DNA of 49,843 bases from an uncultured Granulosicoccaceae bacterium (GTDB lineage: Bacteria; Pseudomonadota; Gammaproteobacteria; Granulosicoccales; Granulosicoccaceae). The translations under genes and the position numbers were made by a program. Under the pieces are notes generated by a model, which worked only from the letters and a program-made list of their open reading frames with translations, did not search any database and was not told where the DNA came from. Where the stretch lies: positions 1-49,843 of the forward strand of contig CALHOU010000038.1 in assembly GCA_938035945.1 (NCBI GenBank), given 5' to 3'. Below are positions 1-7,827 of this stretch, piece after piece (within the stretch, counting starts at the first letter, position 1; every line of letters starts with the position of its first letter).

Positions 1-128
1 TGTTGCTAGTGGCAGAGCGAAGTGGAATAGATATATATGCAGCCGCCGCTGAAAAGATACAGGCAAACGCTGTTAAGTATCCCGTGGAAAAGTCGCGCGG
101 TAAATCGACAAAATACAATAAGCTCTAA
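1..128 (+). CDS. MazG-like nucleotide pyrophosphohydrolase, C-terminal end (partial)
   Basis: The window opens inside a plus-strand gene. Read in the frame whose codons begin at position 3, it gives 41 residues before TAA at 126-128. The pattern LLVAERSGIDI, then AAAEKIQANAVKYPVEKSRG, matches the end of small all-alpha MazG/dCTPP1-type NTP pyrophosphohydrolases. These hydrolyse (d)NTPs to monophosphates and pyrophosphate and clean up the nucleotide pool. The catalytic EExxE helices lie upstream, outside the window, so activity cannot be judged. A hairpin with a T-run follows at 239-266. The gene converges on sat. The family call rests on this short but characteristic tail. Confidence 0.7.
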   Translation, partial: LLVAERSGIDIYAAAAEKIQANAVKYPVEKSRGKSTKYNKL

Positions 129-156
129 TAGGTATTTCTGACGAGCGTTGCCCTGC

Positions 157-174
157 TAATACAGTCCTGTATTA
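157..174. repeat. Perfect 18-bp inverted repeat TAATACAG-TC-CTGTATTA
   Basis: The 8-bp arms are exactly complementary around a 2-bp centre. The site lies between two convergent genes, so it is downstream of both and is unlikely to be an operator for either. It could form a small hairpin in the 3' end of the MazG-like transcript. Its function is unknown. Confidence 0.4.
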
Positions 175-238
175 ATCAGTAGACTATGAAACTAGCGCGG
201 CATACAGAGCAATCAAGCTAGGCATGCCGCATGAGCGC

Positions 239-266
239 CGTGGCTCATCGGGCCACGTTTGTTTTT
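239..266 (+). terminator. Rho-independent terminator after the MazG-like gene
   Basis: A CGTGGC / GCCACG stem encloses a 7-nt loop and is followed directly by TTTGTTTTT. The T-run is on the plus strand, so it terminates the plus transcript rather than sat. Confidence 0.6.
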
Positions 267-298
267 ACGATTAAAATTTTTTTATGACTGCAACAGCT

Positions 299-1486
299 CT
301 ACGACTGATAATGATCCATCAGAATTTTTGCTACCTCTGGCCGCGAGAATTCAACCGGAGGCGCTTTACCTTCGCTTAGCATTTCACGTACAGCGGTACC
401 GGATAGTAATACAAAGTCTTCTTTAGAATGATCAGGCGCTTCACTCATCATGACCACCTTTTCCAACTTCTTTGAATAAGCTGTGTGATCAGCTTTGAAA
501 AGTTCTATTTTTAGTGCGTTTTCAGGTATTTTGTCGAATATCTCTTGAGCTTCGAACGGCTCATAGTAGTCGCCAACACCCGCGTGATCACGGCCAATAA
601 TAAAGTGCGTTGCACCCATGTTCTGGCGAAACACCGCATGTAACAAGGCTTCGCGTGGTCCGGCATAAAGCATATCGAAGCCATATCCTGTCACCATGGC
701 GGAATTGGCGGGAAAATAAAGCTCAATCATTTTTCGAATAGCGGCATCACGTACAGGTGCTGGGATATCGCCAGGTTTTAACTTACCTAACAGCATGTGA
801 ATGACCAAGCCATCTGCGTTGAGACGTTCCATGGCCATATGACATAGCTCTTCATGCGCACGGTGCATTGGATTTCTGGTTTGAAATGCAACTACGCGAT
901 TCCAGCCATGCTCCGCGATGCTTGCGCGAATATCACCCGCTGTACGAAAGGTGTCTGGGAAATCTGTTTCGAAATAACTGTAGTTAAGTACTTGTATTGG
1001 ACCGGCAATCGCAGTTTTACCCTGTGCTTCAAGTTCAGCCACGCCCGGGTGTTCAGAATCAGTGGTGCCATACACTTGTTGGGTGAGCGATGTAATTTCT
1101 TCATCGCTAAACACATCAATTGATTCAACAGTTTGAACTGCGAGCACAGGTGTGCCGTCAACGTTTGGATCGAGAAGTGCGATTCGATCGCCAATGTTTA
1201 TACCGCTCGCGTCCTTCACCAAATTTAAGACAGGCGTTGGCCAAAACAACCCGCTGGTAGTTTGCATTGACGCGCCCACGGACAAGGCATCCGCTTTCGT
1301 CATAAATCCGCTGAGCGGTGTGAAGTATCCTGCGCCCAACATCACGGCATTACCGGCGGCAGCGGAGCTGATCAGTTTAGATGGCAGGTTGGCTGCTTCT
1401 TTGAGCAGCTCTGCGCGCTCGGCATCGCTGTTCACAAAAAGAGGTTTCAGGGCGTCGGTACCGTGCGGGGCAATTAGCTGGGTCAT
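299..1486 (-). CDS. sat: Sulfate adenylyltransferase (ATP sulfurylase), dissimilatory type
   Basis: Homo-oligomeric ATP sulfurylase of 395 residues. It interconverts APS plus pyrophosphate with sulfate plus ATP. Visible motifs are the nucleotide-binding QTRNPMHRAH at residues 202-211 and GRDHAG at 298-303, both typical of the Sat family rather than the heterodimeric CysDN enzyme. No APS-kinase domain follows. The length is normal for a bacterial Sat. It is transcribed away from aprMBA across a 449-bp gap. In sulfur oxidisers this pair runs in the oxidative direction: AprBA makes APS from sulfite and AMP, and Sat recovers ATP. Direction is inferred from context, mainly from AprM; an assimilatory or sulfate-reducing role is less likely. 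Confidence 0.95.
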   Translation of the reverse strand: MTQLIAPHGTDALKPLFVNSDAERAELLKEAANLPSKLISSAAAGNAVMLGAGYFTPLSGFMTKADALSVGASMQTTSGLFWPTPVLNLVKDASGINIGDRIALLDPNVDGTPVLAVQTVESIDVFSDEEITSLTQQVYGTTDSEHPGVAELEAQGKTAIAGPIQVLNYSYFETDFPDTFRTAGDIRASIAEHGWNRVVAFQTRNPMHRAHEELCHMAMERLNADGLVIHMLLGKLKPGDIPAPVRDAAIRKMIELYFPANSAMVTGYGFDMLYAGPREALLHAVFRQNMGATHFIIGRDHAGVGDYYEPFEAQEIFDKIPENALKIELFKADHTAYSKKLEKVVMMSEAPDHSKEDFVLLSGTAVREMLSEGKAPPVEFSRPEVAKILMDHYQS

Positions 1487-1935
1487 GTTAAGAGTCCGTG
1501 ATTGGTTAAGTGCCTATCGCCATCGAATTTTTAAGACCAATCGAGGCGTTAAGTGCAAGATAGCGCGAGCTTACAATAAAAGGGCGAAAAATAGCGGATT
1601 TGTGACCGCTGTGAACGTGTTCTCACACCGAATGAATGAACCGGTGGCGCGGTGCTTACGTAAAACCGTAGGATTCGGCGAAAAACCGCATTGCGCCGCC
1701 GTTTCTGCATCGGTTTTAAGGTCCCACAAATCTAATTTATGGGGCCATTAGCAATGTTGAATTGTCAGAATTCGGTCAGGCCGTTAGTATTGCAGCCTCT
1801 ACACTCTGGTGTCGTGAAATCGAAGCCTTCAAAAGGGCAGATTTACCCGCTCTGCGGAACACGAAACGGGCCGTTTCCAACTTTTCAAAGCACTGGCCGT
1901 ACAGCGATCTGTAACGGTTGGAGGAATTAGCTTAT
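1487..1935. promoter_or_regulatory. Divergent sat / aprMBA intergenic control region
   Basis: This 449-bp non-coding interval must hold both promoters. GTTAAGTGC occurs twice in direct orientation at 1505-1513 and 1548-1556, 43 bp apart (about four helical turns). A 7-bp inverted pair GATTGGT / ACCAATC at 1500-1506 and 1536-1542 brackets the same stretch just upstream of sat. TGTGA and TCACA at 1610-1614 and 1623-1627 form an inverted pair with an 8-bp gap. GGAGG at 1920-1924 precedes aprM. I cannot assign -10 or -35 boxes with confidence. Confidence 0.4.
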
Positions 1936-2793
1936 ATGATAACTAACAACCCATTTTCCGAAGTTGCGTCGGTGATTTCACCGTCGGTAATGCAGGGCTA
2001 CGTTGTGTTGATGATCTTACTGGTCATCGGTGGCACGGTGCTCGATATGATCCACAAACAGAGTGCTAAATACTTCTTTGCAAACTCTAAGAAGGCGCAA
2101 GCAGGCGCAAAAGTAAAAGTCGGTGGCGGTAAGAAAGCCGGGTTAGCGGTTAAGACGGTCGCCAACGAAGTGCTAACGTCTTCTGAATTTTGTAACTCAA
2201 AGCGCCGCATGTCACACCTGATGACAATGTATGGCTTCGTATTCTTCGTCGTTACAACTGCGCTATTGATTTTCAAGTACACCGGTGCTGATGCTGTGCA
2301 AGCGCCTGTACTGGTCCCATTACTTTGGCATCTTGGTGCTTTGTCGTTGTGCGTTGGCGGCTACTGGTTCTGGTTTTCTATCCGTGTTGATGTTGCATCA
2401 GAAGGTGTTAAATGGAATCAATTCAATGGACGTGGTGATCTGTTCATCCTTGGTCTTTTATTCACAGCAACGTTTGCATTACTTTGGTCTTTCACCCAAG
2501 CCATTGGCCTTGGTGGATTTAAGTGGTTAATGTTTGCATTATTCATTTTAAGTGCAACAGTTTTGTTTGGTTCTGTTTACTGGTCCAAGTTCGCACACAT
2601 GTTTTTTAAGCCCGCTGCTGCATTCCAAAAGAAAGTGGCGCAAGCTGATGGTTCTAACGAGAACTTGCCTGCAGACTACGATCTAACCGACCCTGAACTG
2701 CAAAAGAAATTTCCTGATCTACCAACCTATCTTGGTGAGAATCCACCAAACATGGGATTGGGTATCAAACGCGAACAACCGCGTCACTATTAA
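1936..2793 (+). CDS. aprM: AprM, membrane anchor of adenylylsulfate reductase
   Basis: Integral membrane protein of 285 residues with about five hydrophobic helices (near residues 18-38, 94-115, 124-148, 169-192 and 197-217) and a polar C-terminal tail. It resembles AprM of sulfur-oxidising proteobacteria, thought to attach AprBA to the membrane and pass electrons from sulfite oxidation to the quinone pool. It is the first gene of aprM-aprB-aprA, 33 bp before aprB. A longer reading from TTG at 1918 is possible, but that codon overlaps the GGAGG at 1920-1924, so ATG 1936 is chosen. AprM occurs in oxidisers and not in classical sulfate reducers, which use QmoABC, and so supports the oxidative direction. 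Confidence 0.85.
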   Translation: MITNNPFSEVASVISPSVMQGYVVLMILLVIGGTVLDMIHKQSAKYFFANSKKAQAGAKVKVGGGKKAGLAVKTVANEVLTSSEFCNSKRRMSHLMTMYGFVFFVVTTALLIFKYTGADAVQAPVLVPLLWHLGALSLCVGGYWFWFSIRVDVASEGVKWNQFNGRGDLFILGLLFTATFALLWSFTQAIGLGGFKWLMFALFILSATVLFGSVYWSKFAHMFFKPAAAFQKKVAQADGSNENLPADYDLTDPELQKKFPDLPTYLGENPPNMGLGIKREQPRHY

Positions 2794-2826
2794 TCTGACC
2801 TCAACTTTACGTTCGGAGAATAATTT

Positions 2827-3309
2827 ATGCCTACTTTTGTATATATGACTCGTTGTGATGGTTGTGGTCACTGCGTTGATATCTGCCCGTCAGATATCAT
2901 GCACATCGACACGACAACTCGTCGCGCCTACAACATTGAGCCAAACATGTGTTGGGAGTGCTACTCCTGTGTTAAGGCTTGCCCACATCAAGCAATTGAT
3001 GTTCGTGGCTATGCTGACTTTGCTCCGCTTGGTCACTCGGTTCGAGTTAAGCGTGATGAAGAGAAGGGCGTTATCGCCTGGCGCATCAAATTCCGCAATG
3101 GCAAAAAAGATATGGACTTGCTTGCACCTATTACTACCAAGCCTTGGGGCAGTGGTACACCCGATCTTCGTAGTGAAACTGCTCCAACACAAGAGCAGAT
3201 CGATAGCGAGTTGTTGTTCAACGAACCTAAGTACATTCGTTTCGATGATGGCGGTCTTCACGATCTTAAAACCAACAAGCTTGTGATGAAGGAAGGGGTG
3301 TCTTACTAA
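2827..3309 (+). CDS. aprB: Adenylylsulfate reductase beta subunit (two [4Fe-4S] ferredoxin)
   Basis: Electron-transfer subunit of 160 residues. The Cys ligands for two [4Fe-4S] clusters are all present: C10, C13, C16, C20 (RCDGCGHCVDICP) and C42, C45, C48, C52 (CWECYSCVKACP). In the known AprBA structure these clusters carry electrons between the FAD of AprA and the protein surface. The rest of the chain is the AprB-specific tail that wraps AprA. The TAA stop overlaps the aprA start by one base (TAATG at 3307-3311), which suggests translational coupling and equal stoichiometry. Confidence 0.95.
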   Translation: MPTFVYMTRCDGCGHCVDICPSDIMHIDTTTRRAYNIEPNMCWECYSCVKACPHQAIDVRGYADFAPLGHSVRVKRDEEKGVIAWRIKFRNGKKDMDLLAPITTKPWGSGTPDLRSETAPTQEQIDSELLFNEPKYIRFDDGGLHDLKTNKLVMKEGVSY

Positions 3310-5192
3310 TGGGCTACAAAACTATTGTTGAGGATGACATTGATATCCTCGTCTGCGGTGCAGGCCTTGGTGGAACTGGTGCCGCTTTCGAAGCGCGTTA
3401 CTGGGGACAAGACAAGAAAATCGTTATTGCTGAAAAAGCGAACATAGATCGCTCTGGTGCTGTTGCACAGGGTCTATACGCGATTAACTGCTACATGGGT
3501 ACACGCTTTGGTGAGAACAACCCAGAAGATCACGTGCGCTACGCGCGTATCGACCTGATGGGAATGGTTCGTGAAGATCTACTTTTTGATATGGCACGTC
3601 ACGTTGATTCAACAGTGCATCAATTCGAAGAGTGGGGCCTGCCACTCATGAAAGACCCAAAAACTGATACCTATCAGCGTGAAGGTCGTTGGCAGATCAT
3701 GATTCACGGTGAATCGTACAAGCCTATCGTAGCTGAAGCTGCAAAGAAATCAGCTGACCAAGTGTTTAACCGTATTTGTGTTACGCATTTGTTAATGGAT
3801 GATGCAAAAGAGAATCGTGTTGCGGGTGCAGTTGGTTTTAACGTGCGTACTGGTAACTATCACGTATTCAAATCAAAAACAGTTATCGTTGCTGCTGGTG
3901 GCGCATCAAATATATTCAAGCCTCGTTCTGTTGGTGAAGGCGCAGGTCGTGTTTGGTATGCACCCTGGTCTTCGGGTTCGGCTTATGGTTTGTTGATCAA
4001 CGCCGGTGCGAAGATGACGCAAATGGAAAATCGTATCGTACTTGCACGATTCAAAGACGGTTACGGACCTGTTGGCGCGTATTTCCTACACTTGAAAACT
4101 TATACCTGTAACGGTCTTGGTGAAGAGTACGAGTCTAAGTGGTGGCCTTCACTACAAGAGATTGTTGGTAAGGAATACTTAGACCCAGAAGCATCACACT
4201 TAAGTCATCGTCCAATTCCAACCTGTTTGCGTAACCACGCATTCATTTCAGAAGTGAACGCTGGTCGTGGTCCGATTCACATGGTTACCATGGAAGCCTT
4301 CCAAGACCCACACTTAGAAGAGATTGGCTGGCACAACTTCTTGGGTATGACCGTAGGCCAAGCGGTCCTTTGGGCGTCAACTGACGTTGATCCAAAATAC
4401 GAAAACCCAGAACTAACTACGTCAGAGCCTTACGTTATGGGTTCACATGCAACCGGTTGTGGTGCATGGTGTTCAGGCCCGGCTGATCTTTCTCCGCCAG
4501 AATACCAATGGGGCTATAACCGCATGACAACGGTTGAAGGTTTGTTTGGTGCAGGTGATGCAGTTGGTGGTACGCCACACGCGTTCTCATCTGGCTCTTT
4601 TACCGAAGGCCGTATCGCTGCAAAAGCGGCGTGTAAGTACATCGATGATGGCAAGGCTGATGGCATTCGCATTTCGGATGAGCAAATCGAGCGCCGCCGC
4701 GAAGAAGTGTACAAGCCGCTAGAAACGTACAAGGTGTTCCGCAACGAAATCACTGCAGGTTCTGTTAACCCTAACTACATCAATCCTCGTCAAGCGCTTG
4801 ATCGTTTGCAGAAACTGATGGATGAATACGCAGGCGGTGTGACGGTTAGCTATATGACTAACGAAAAGCTTCTAAACATAGGTTTGAAAAAGCTTAAACT
4901 TCTCGAAGAAGATCTTGAGAAAGTTGCAGCGGAAGACATTCACGAGTTGCTGCGTGCCTGGGAAATCAAGCACCGTCACTTAACGTCTGAATCTGTTGTA
5001 CAGCACACCTTGTTCCGTAAAGAGACGCGCTGGCCTGGTTACTACTACCGTGGCGATCACCTGAAACTGGACGACGAAAACTGGCATGTACTAACTGTTT
5101 CACGACGCGATCCTGAAACTGGTGAATACACCATGGAAAAAGCGCCGTGCTACCACTTGATTGATGTGGACGGAGCAGAGAACGTCGCTTAA
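3309..5192 (+). CDS. aprA: Adenylylsulfate reductase alpha subunit (FAD)
   Basis: Catalytic subunit of 627 residues, the usual AprA length. It carries the N-terminal dinucleotide motif GAGLGGTG at residues 18-24 and belongs to the succinate dehydrogenase/fumarate reductase flavoprotein superfamily. AprBA interconverts APS and sulfite plus AMP; with AprM and Sat here it should run oxidatively in the cytoplasm. No frameshift or internal stop is seen. A hairpin follows at 5215-5248, so aprMBA is probably a complete transcription unit. Confidence 0.96.
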   Translation: MGYKTIVEDDIDILVCGAGLGGTGAAFEARYWGQDKKIVIAEKANIDRSGAVAQGLYAINCYMGTRFGENNPEDHVRYARIDLMGMVREDLLFDMARHVDSTVHQFEEWGLPLMKDPKTDTYQREGRWQIMIHGESYKPIVAEAAKKSADQVFNRICVTHLLMDDAKENRVAGAVGFNVRTGNYHVFKSKTVIVAAGGASNIFKPRSVGEGAGRVWYAPWSSGSAYGLLINAGAKMTQMENRIVLARFKDGYGPVGAYFLHLKTYTCNGLGEEYESKWWPSLQEIVGKEYLDPEASHLSHRPIPTCLRNHAFISEVNAGRGPIHMVTMEAFQDPHLEEIGWHNFLGMTVGQAVLWASTDVDPKYENPELTTSEPYVMGSHATGCGAWCSGPADLSPPEYQWGYNRMTTVEGLFGAGDAVGGTPHAFSSGSFTEGRIAAKAACKYIDDGKADGIRISDEQIERRREEVYKPLETYKVFRNEITAGSVNPNYINPRQALDRLQKLMDEYAGGVTVSYMTNEKLLNIGLKKLKLLEEDLEKVAAEDIHELLRAWEIKHRHLTSESVVQHTLFRKETRWPGYYYRGDHLKLDDENWHVLTVSRRDPETGEYTMEKAPCYHLIDVDGAENVA

Positions 5193-5214
5193 GTTACGTT
5201 CGTTGTCATAGAAA

Positions 5215-5258
5215 AAGAGTCGCTGTCATAGTTATGGCGGCGGCTCTTAAGTTTTAAC
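5215..5258 (+). terminator. Probable terminator after aprA
   Basis: AAGAGTCGC at 5215-5223 pairs with GCGGCTCTT at 5240-5248 (9 bp, one G-U), with a 16-nt loop. A weak T-rich stretch follows (AAGTTTTAAC). The long loop and short T-run make this moderate evidence. Confidence 0.45.
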
Positions 5259-5348
5259 TGTAATACGCCCCCTAAACGACAACAAACACGTTGATCGTTA
5301 TCAACAGACGCAGCAGGACTCAACCGAGAACCTAAGCGCAGATTACCT

Positions 5349-5702
5349 ATGAATATTGTCGATCAAACTGAAGAAGAAATACTCGCCATCGCTCATCCGA
5401 TGTGGGAAGACTTAATCAAGTATTCCAACGCTGGTGAGTACGGAAAATTCATAAAACAGTTTTCATACGAGCTTTTGTTCGGCCTTAATGAGGTTGAAAT
5501 AGGCAAGCAGTTCGCCAAGAGCGAACTTACACGCAGTCTCGATCCCAACTACGATTTTCTTGGCCTGATAAAACGCAACGAACACGTTTCATGCCTGTAT
5601 CGCATGCGTAGCACCAAAAAAGAGGGTGAGTGGCTTGGCCGCATGGTTTTAGGCTACGACAAAGAAGGCGAAGTAAAAATCTTCGGCGCCTCGATCTTCT
5701 AA
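5349..5702 (+). CDS. Unknown 117-residue protein downstream of aprA
   Basis: I do not recognise this family with certainty. The protein is soluble, acidic at its N-terminus (MNIVDQTEEEIL) and has no signal peptide or membrane helix. An opening helix (PMWEDLIKYSNAGEYGKF) followed by alternating strands ending in GRMVLGYDKEGEVKIFG recalls small NTF2/SnoaL-like cone folds; this is a visual impression only. It starts 156 bp after aprA, beyond a probable terminator, and ends two bases before a REP-like repeat. The position suggests a link with sulfur oxidation or with the SlyD-like gene that follows, but nothing proves co-transcription. No strong ribosome binding site is visible. Confidence 0.7.
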   Translation: MNIVDQTEEEILAIAHPMWEDLIKYSNAGEYGKFIKQFSYELLFGLNEVEIGKQFAKSELTRSLDPNYDFLGLIKRNEHVSCLYRMRSTKKEGEWLGRMVLGYDKEGEVKIFGASIF

Positions 5703-5703
5703 A

Positions 5704-5749
5704 TCCGGGGACAGTTTACTTAATTCCCTATTCGGGGACAGTTTACTTA
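5704..5749 (+). repeat. REP-like repeat family 1, two direct copies
   Basis: GGGGACAGTTTACTT occurs at 5707-5721 and again at 5734-5748 in the same orientation. The first copy starts two bases after the stop of the 117-residue gene. The same core is found inverted at 30381-30456 and singly at 31645-31665. Such cores are common interspersed elements in gammaproteobacteria, often linked to RAYT transposases; none is encoded in this window. Confidence 0.7.
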
Positions 5750-5788
5750 TATATGACTGATATCAAACATTCTGGGACGAGTAGCTAA

Positions 5789-6331
5789 ATGGCAGAGATG
5801 GCAATGGAAGATGTAATTGCTGATGGTAAGTTGGTTGAGCTGACTTACAAAGTAATCGATTCGAAAACAAATAGTGTGTTAACGGAAGTCGAATACCCGA
5901 TCGGTTACGTTCACGGACTTAACGAAATACTAGCCCCGCAGGTTACGCAGGAACTTGAAGGTAAGTTACAAGGTGACATGATTGAAGTGCCCATCGATTG
6001 TAATAAGCTGTTTGGGCCGCGTGATGAGTCCCTAGTGTTTACTGATGCGATTGAAAACGTGCCTGAGGAGTATCGGGAATTGGGCATGTCAATATTAATG
6101 GAGAACAACGAAGGTAAATCTAAAACCTTTATAGTGACTCGCATTGATGAGAAGTCGATAACGGTTGATGGTAATAACCCACTGTGTGGGCGCGAGGTTG
6201 TGTTCAAGCTTGATATTAAAACTGTTCGTGATGCGACCGAAGAAGAATTGGAGCTTGGCGGGCCGGTAAATGCTGATCCTGATATTGCCGATATCGTCGG
6301 TGAAGACGCAAACGTTAAGCCAATCTCGTAG
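5789..6331 (+). CDS. SlyD-like FKBP-type peptidyl-prolyl cis-trans isomerase
   Basis: Protein of 180 residues with the SlyD plan: an FKBP strand (VELTYKVIDSKTNSVLTE), the YPIGYVHGLNEILAPQ segment corresponding to the SlyD active-site start, an inserted IF-type flap (GPRDESLVF to about residue 105), and return to FKBP with NPLCGREVVFKLDIKTVRDA. It probably speeds prolyl isomerisation and acts as a cytoplasmic chaperone. The His-rich metal-binding tail of E. coli SlyD is absent; the C-terminus is acidic. Several acid and Cys residues replace classical FKBP active-site aromatics, so catalysis may be weak. A TPR gene follows 21 bp downstream. Its place beside apr genes hints at folding of a sulfur-oxidation protein, by inference only. 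Confidence 0.8.
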   Translation: MAEMAMEDVIADGKLVELTYKVIDSKTNSVLTEVEYPIGYVHGLNEILAPQVTQELEGKLQGDMIEVPIDCNKLFGPRDESLVFTDAIENVPEEYRELGMSILMENNEGKSKTFIVTRIDEKSITVDGNNPLCGREVVFKLDIKTVRDATEEELELGGPVNADPDIADIVGEDANVKPIS

Positions 6332-6352
6332 TCGCATTTAGAGTCGGTTGCT

Positions 6353-7459
6353 TTGCCTCACTTATACGCAGAAACGTTGTTAACACCAGGCCTTGGGGTC
6401 ACTTTTCAATGGCGCTATCAACACAATGGCCGAGAACTGATCGAGATTCTTGACGATGACTCTCCTGTGCGCGGTGCATTGGGTTCCGCTATTGATCGAT
6501 ATGAACGAACGGTTTTTGAATTAGCCGCTAACAAACCAACGCTTATTGAATGGGCAAACGCACAAGAGACCTTGCAAGACGCCGCTGATGCGCGAGAATT
6601 ACGTTTAGGTGGCGCGCATGTGTTTCAACAGTCAATTGAGCTTTTGCAAGGCCTTCAAATGATGACTGACAAGGAAGAAGATCCCGCAAGACTGTCATCG
6701 ATTCATCATCACATTGGCGACGTGATGGGGTTTATCGGACAAAGAAGTGGAAGCAGTCATTTTCTTGAGCAAGCCGCTATGTCTTATGAGCAAGCGCTTG
6801 AACTGCGGACTCAGGAAGATGCACCGCTAGACTGGGCGAAGACGACTTACAACATGGCTATAGCTATGCAGGCGATTGGCATGCTGGAAGATGAAACTGG
6901 CATGTTGAAGCAGGCACTTGATGCGTTTAAGCAAGCCGTGACTTTAATACCGCGTAATGATGTACCGGAAGATTGGGCTGAGGCCATGAGTTGTGTTGGC
7001 ACGGTGTTGTATCAACTGGGAACACATCGACGCGGTGCGCGCACGTTGGAACAATCGGTGACTGCGTTGCACAATGCGCAAAGCGTGAGAACGATCGATG
7101 ACAACCCTTATGGATGGGCAATCACGCAGAATAACTTGGCTGCGGCTATGCAAGGTCTTGGCGAACATGAAGAAGACATTGGTGCATTGGAAGCATCGAT
7201 TCCAATGTATGACGAGGCTTTAAAAGTTTTAGATGCAACTAAGCTTCCGATGATAGGCGCAATGGTTGGTGCTAATCGCGCATCAGCAATGATTGCACTG
7301 GCCGAAGAATCAGATTACTTGGATATGGCTGAAGCATCGGTTAAAGCGTTTGAGGACTTGGATAGTTTGTTTGAAGGCACTGACTATGCAACGTTTCAAG
7401 CCAAGGCTCGGGAGCGTGCGGAACAAGCACGCAAATTAGTCAGATCTTTGCAGGTGTAG
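6353..7459 (+). CDS. Tetratricopeptide-repeat protein
   Basis: Soluble 368-residue protein without a signal peptide. From about residue 90 to 330 it carries degenerate TPR/Sel1-like helical pairs with the recurring W-A-x-T-x-x-N-x-A/G pattern (DWAKTTYNMAIAMQAIG, DWAEAMSCVGTVLYQLG, GWAITQNNLAAAMQGLG). About 45-50 residues separate successive units. Such arrays are protein-binding scaffolds. The first possible codon is TTG at 6353, only 21 bp after the SlyD-like stop, and no ATG lies near it; the start is therefore uncertain. Likely co-transcribed with the SlyD-like gene. Partner unknown. Confidence 0.75.
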   Translation: MPHLYAETLLTPGLGVTFQWRYQHNGRELIEILDDDSPVRGALGSAIDRYERTVFELAANKPTLIEWANAQETLQDAADARELRLGGAHVFQQSIELLQGLQMMTDKEEDPARLSSIHHHIGDVMGFIGQRSGSSHFLEQAAMSYEQALELRTQEDAPLDWAKTTYNMAIAMQAIGMLEDETGMLKQALDAFKQAVTLIPRNDVPEDWAEAMSCVGTVLYQLGTHRRGARTLEQSVTALHNAQSVRTIDDNPYGWAITQNNLAAAMQGLGEHEEDIGALEASIPMYDEALKVLDATKLPMIGAMVGANRASAMIALAEESDYLDMAEASVKAFEDLDSLFEGTDYATFQAKARERAEQARKLVRSLQV

Positions 7460-7543
7460 GTCCACAGATTCAACGATTTTCGACATTATTTTGCTGCGAT
7501 CAGTGGCAAAATAGCATTAAGGTTAACAAGAGAGGATGACTCC

Positions 7544-7705
7544 ATGAGCGAGCCAAAGAAAGAACGTCCAGTAGTACCGCCTGGTGAAACCGAGTACGTC
7601 ACCACTACGCAAATGAAGGCCACAGACAAGGGCTTCGTTGGCTACGAAACCACTTGGAAAGAGTTTCAAAAAGAAGTCAAATACGAAACCCCCAAAAAAC
7701 CGTAA
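7544..7705 (+). CDS. 53-residue hypothetical microprotein
   Basis: Short plus-strand gene with ATG at 7544, an AGAGGA ribosome site at 7531-7536 and TAA at 7703-7705. The product is charged, Lys/Glu/Thr-rich and proline-containing (MSEPKKERPVVPPGETEY at the start, KKP at the end). It has no Cys, signal peptide or membrane helix and is probably intrinsically disordered or a small beta unit. The good Shine-Dalgarno and codon-like composition argue that it is real. A REP-like hairpin starts six bases after the stop and could act as its terminator. Function unknown. Confidence 0.55.
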   Translation: MSEPKKERPVVPPGETEYVTTTQMKATDKGFVGYETTWKEFQKEVKYETPKKP

Positions 7706-7710
7706 TACCC

Positions 7711-7798
7711 TGGGGTCGGACCACGATAAGTCATTGACTTAACACACAATTACACCGTGCTCCGACCCTAATTTATGGCTTAAAACGTGTTTTTAGGC
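7711..7798. repeat. REP-like repeat family 2, copy A (inverted pair plus tail)
   Basis: GGGTCGGACCACG at 7713-7725 faces CGTGCTCCGACCC at 7756-7768, a 13-bp inverted pair with one central mismatch and a 30-nt loop. The loop holds TAAGTCATTGACTTAA, and the tail holds GGCTTAAAACGTGTTTTT. The same three blocks recur at 9661-9750. It sits between convergent genes and could serve as a two-way transcript end. Confidence 0.7.
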
Positions 7799-7827
7799 CG
7801 CAAAACTAATTCTTACGCAAGCAATAT

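Noticed and set aside
1-298. tRNA or small RNA in the left-end convergent gap
   Set aside because: The foldable parts are an 8-bp palindrome and a terminator; no cloverleaf can be drawn.
1610-1627. TGTGA / TCACA pair as a CRP site in the sat-aprM gap
   Set aside because: The spacing is 8 bp rather than the 6 bp that CRP needs.
1152-1751. 199-residue plus-strand open frame across the start of sat
   Set aside because: It is mostly antisense to sat, whose motifs are intact, and the remainder lies in the intergenic control region without protein-like features.
1936-5192. apr genes as part of a sulfate-reduction island
   Set aside because: AprM is present and no QmoABC or DsrAB genes lie here; the AprM arrangement is that of sulfur oxidisers. 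Direction still cannot be proved from this window.
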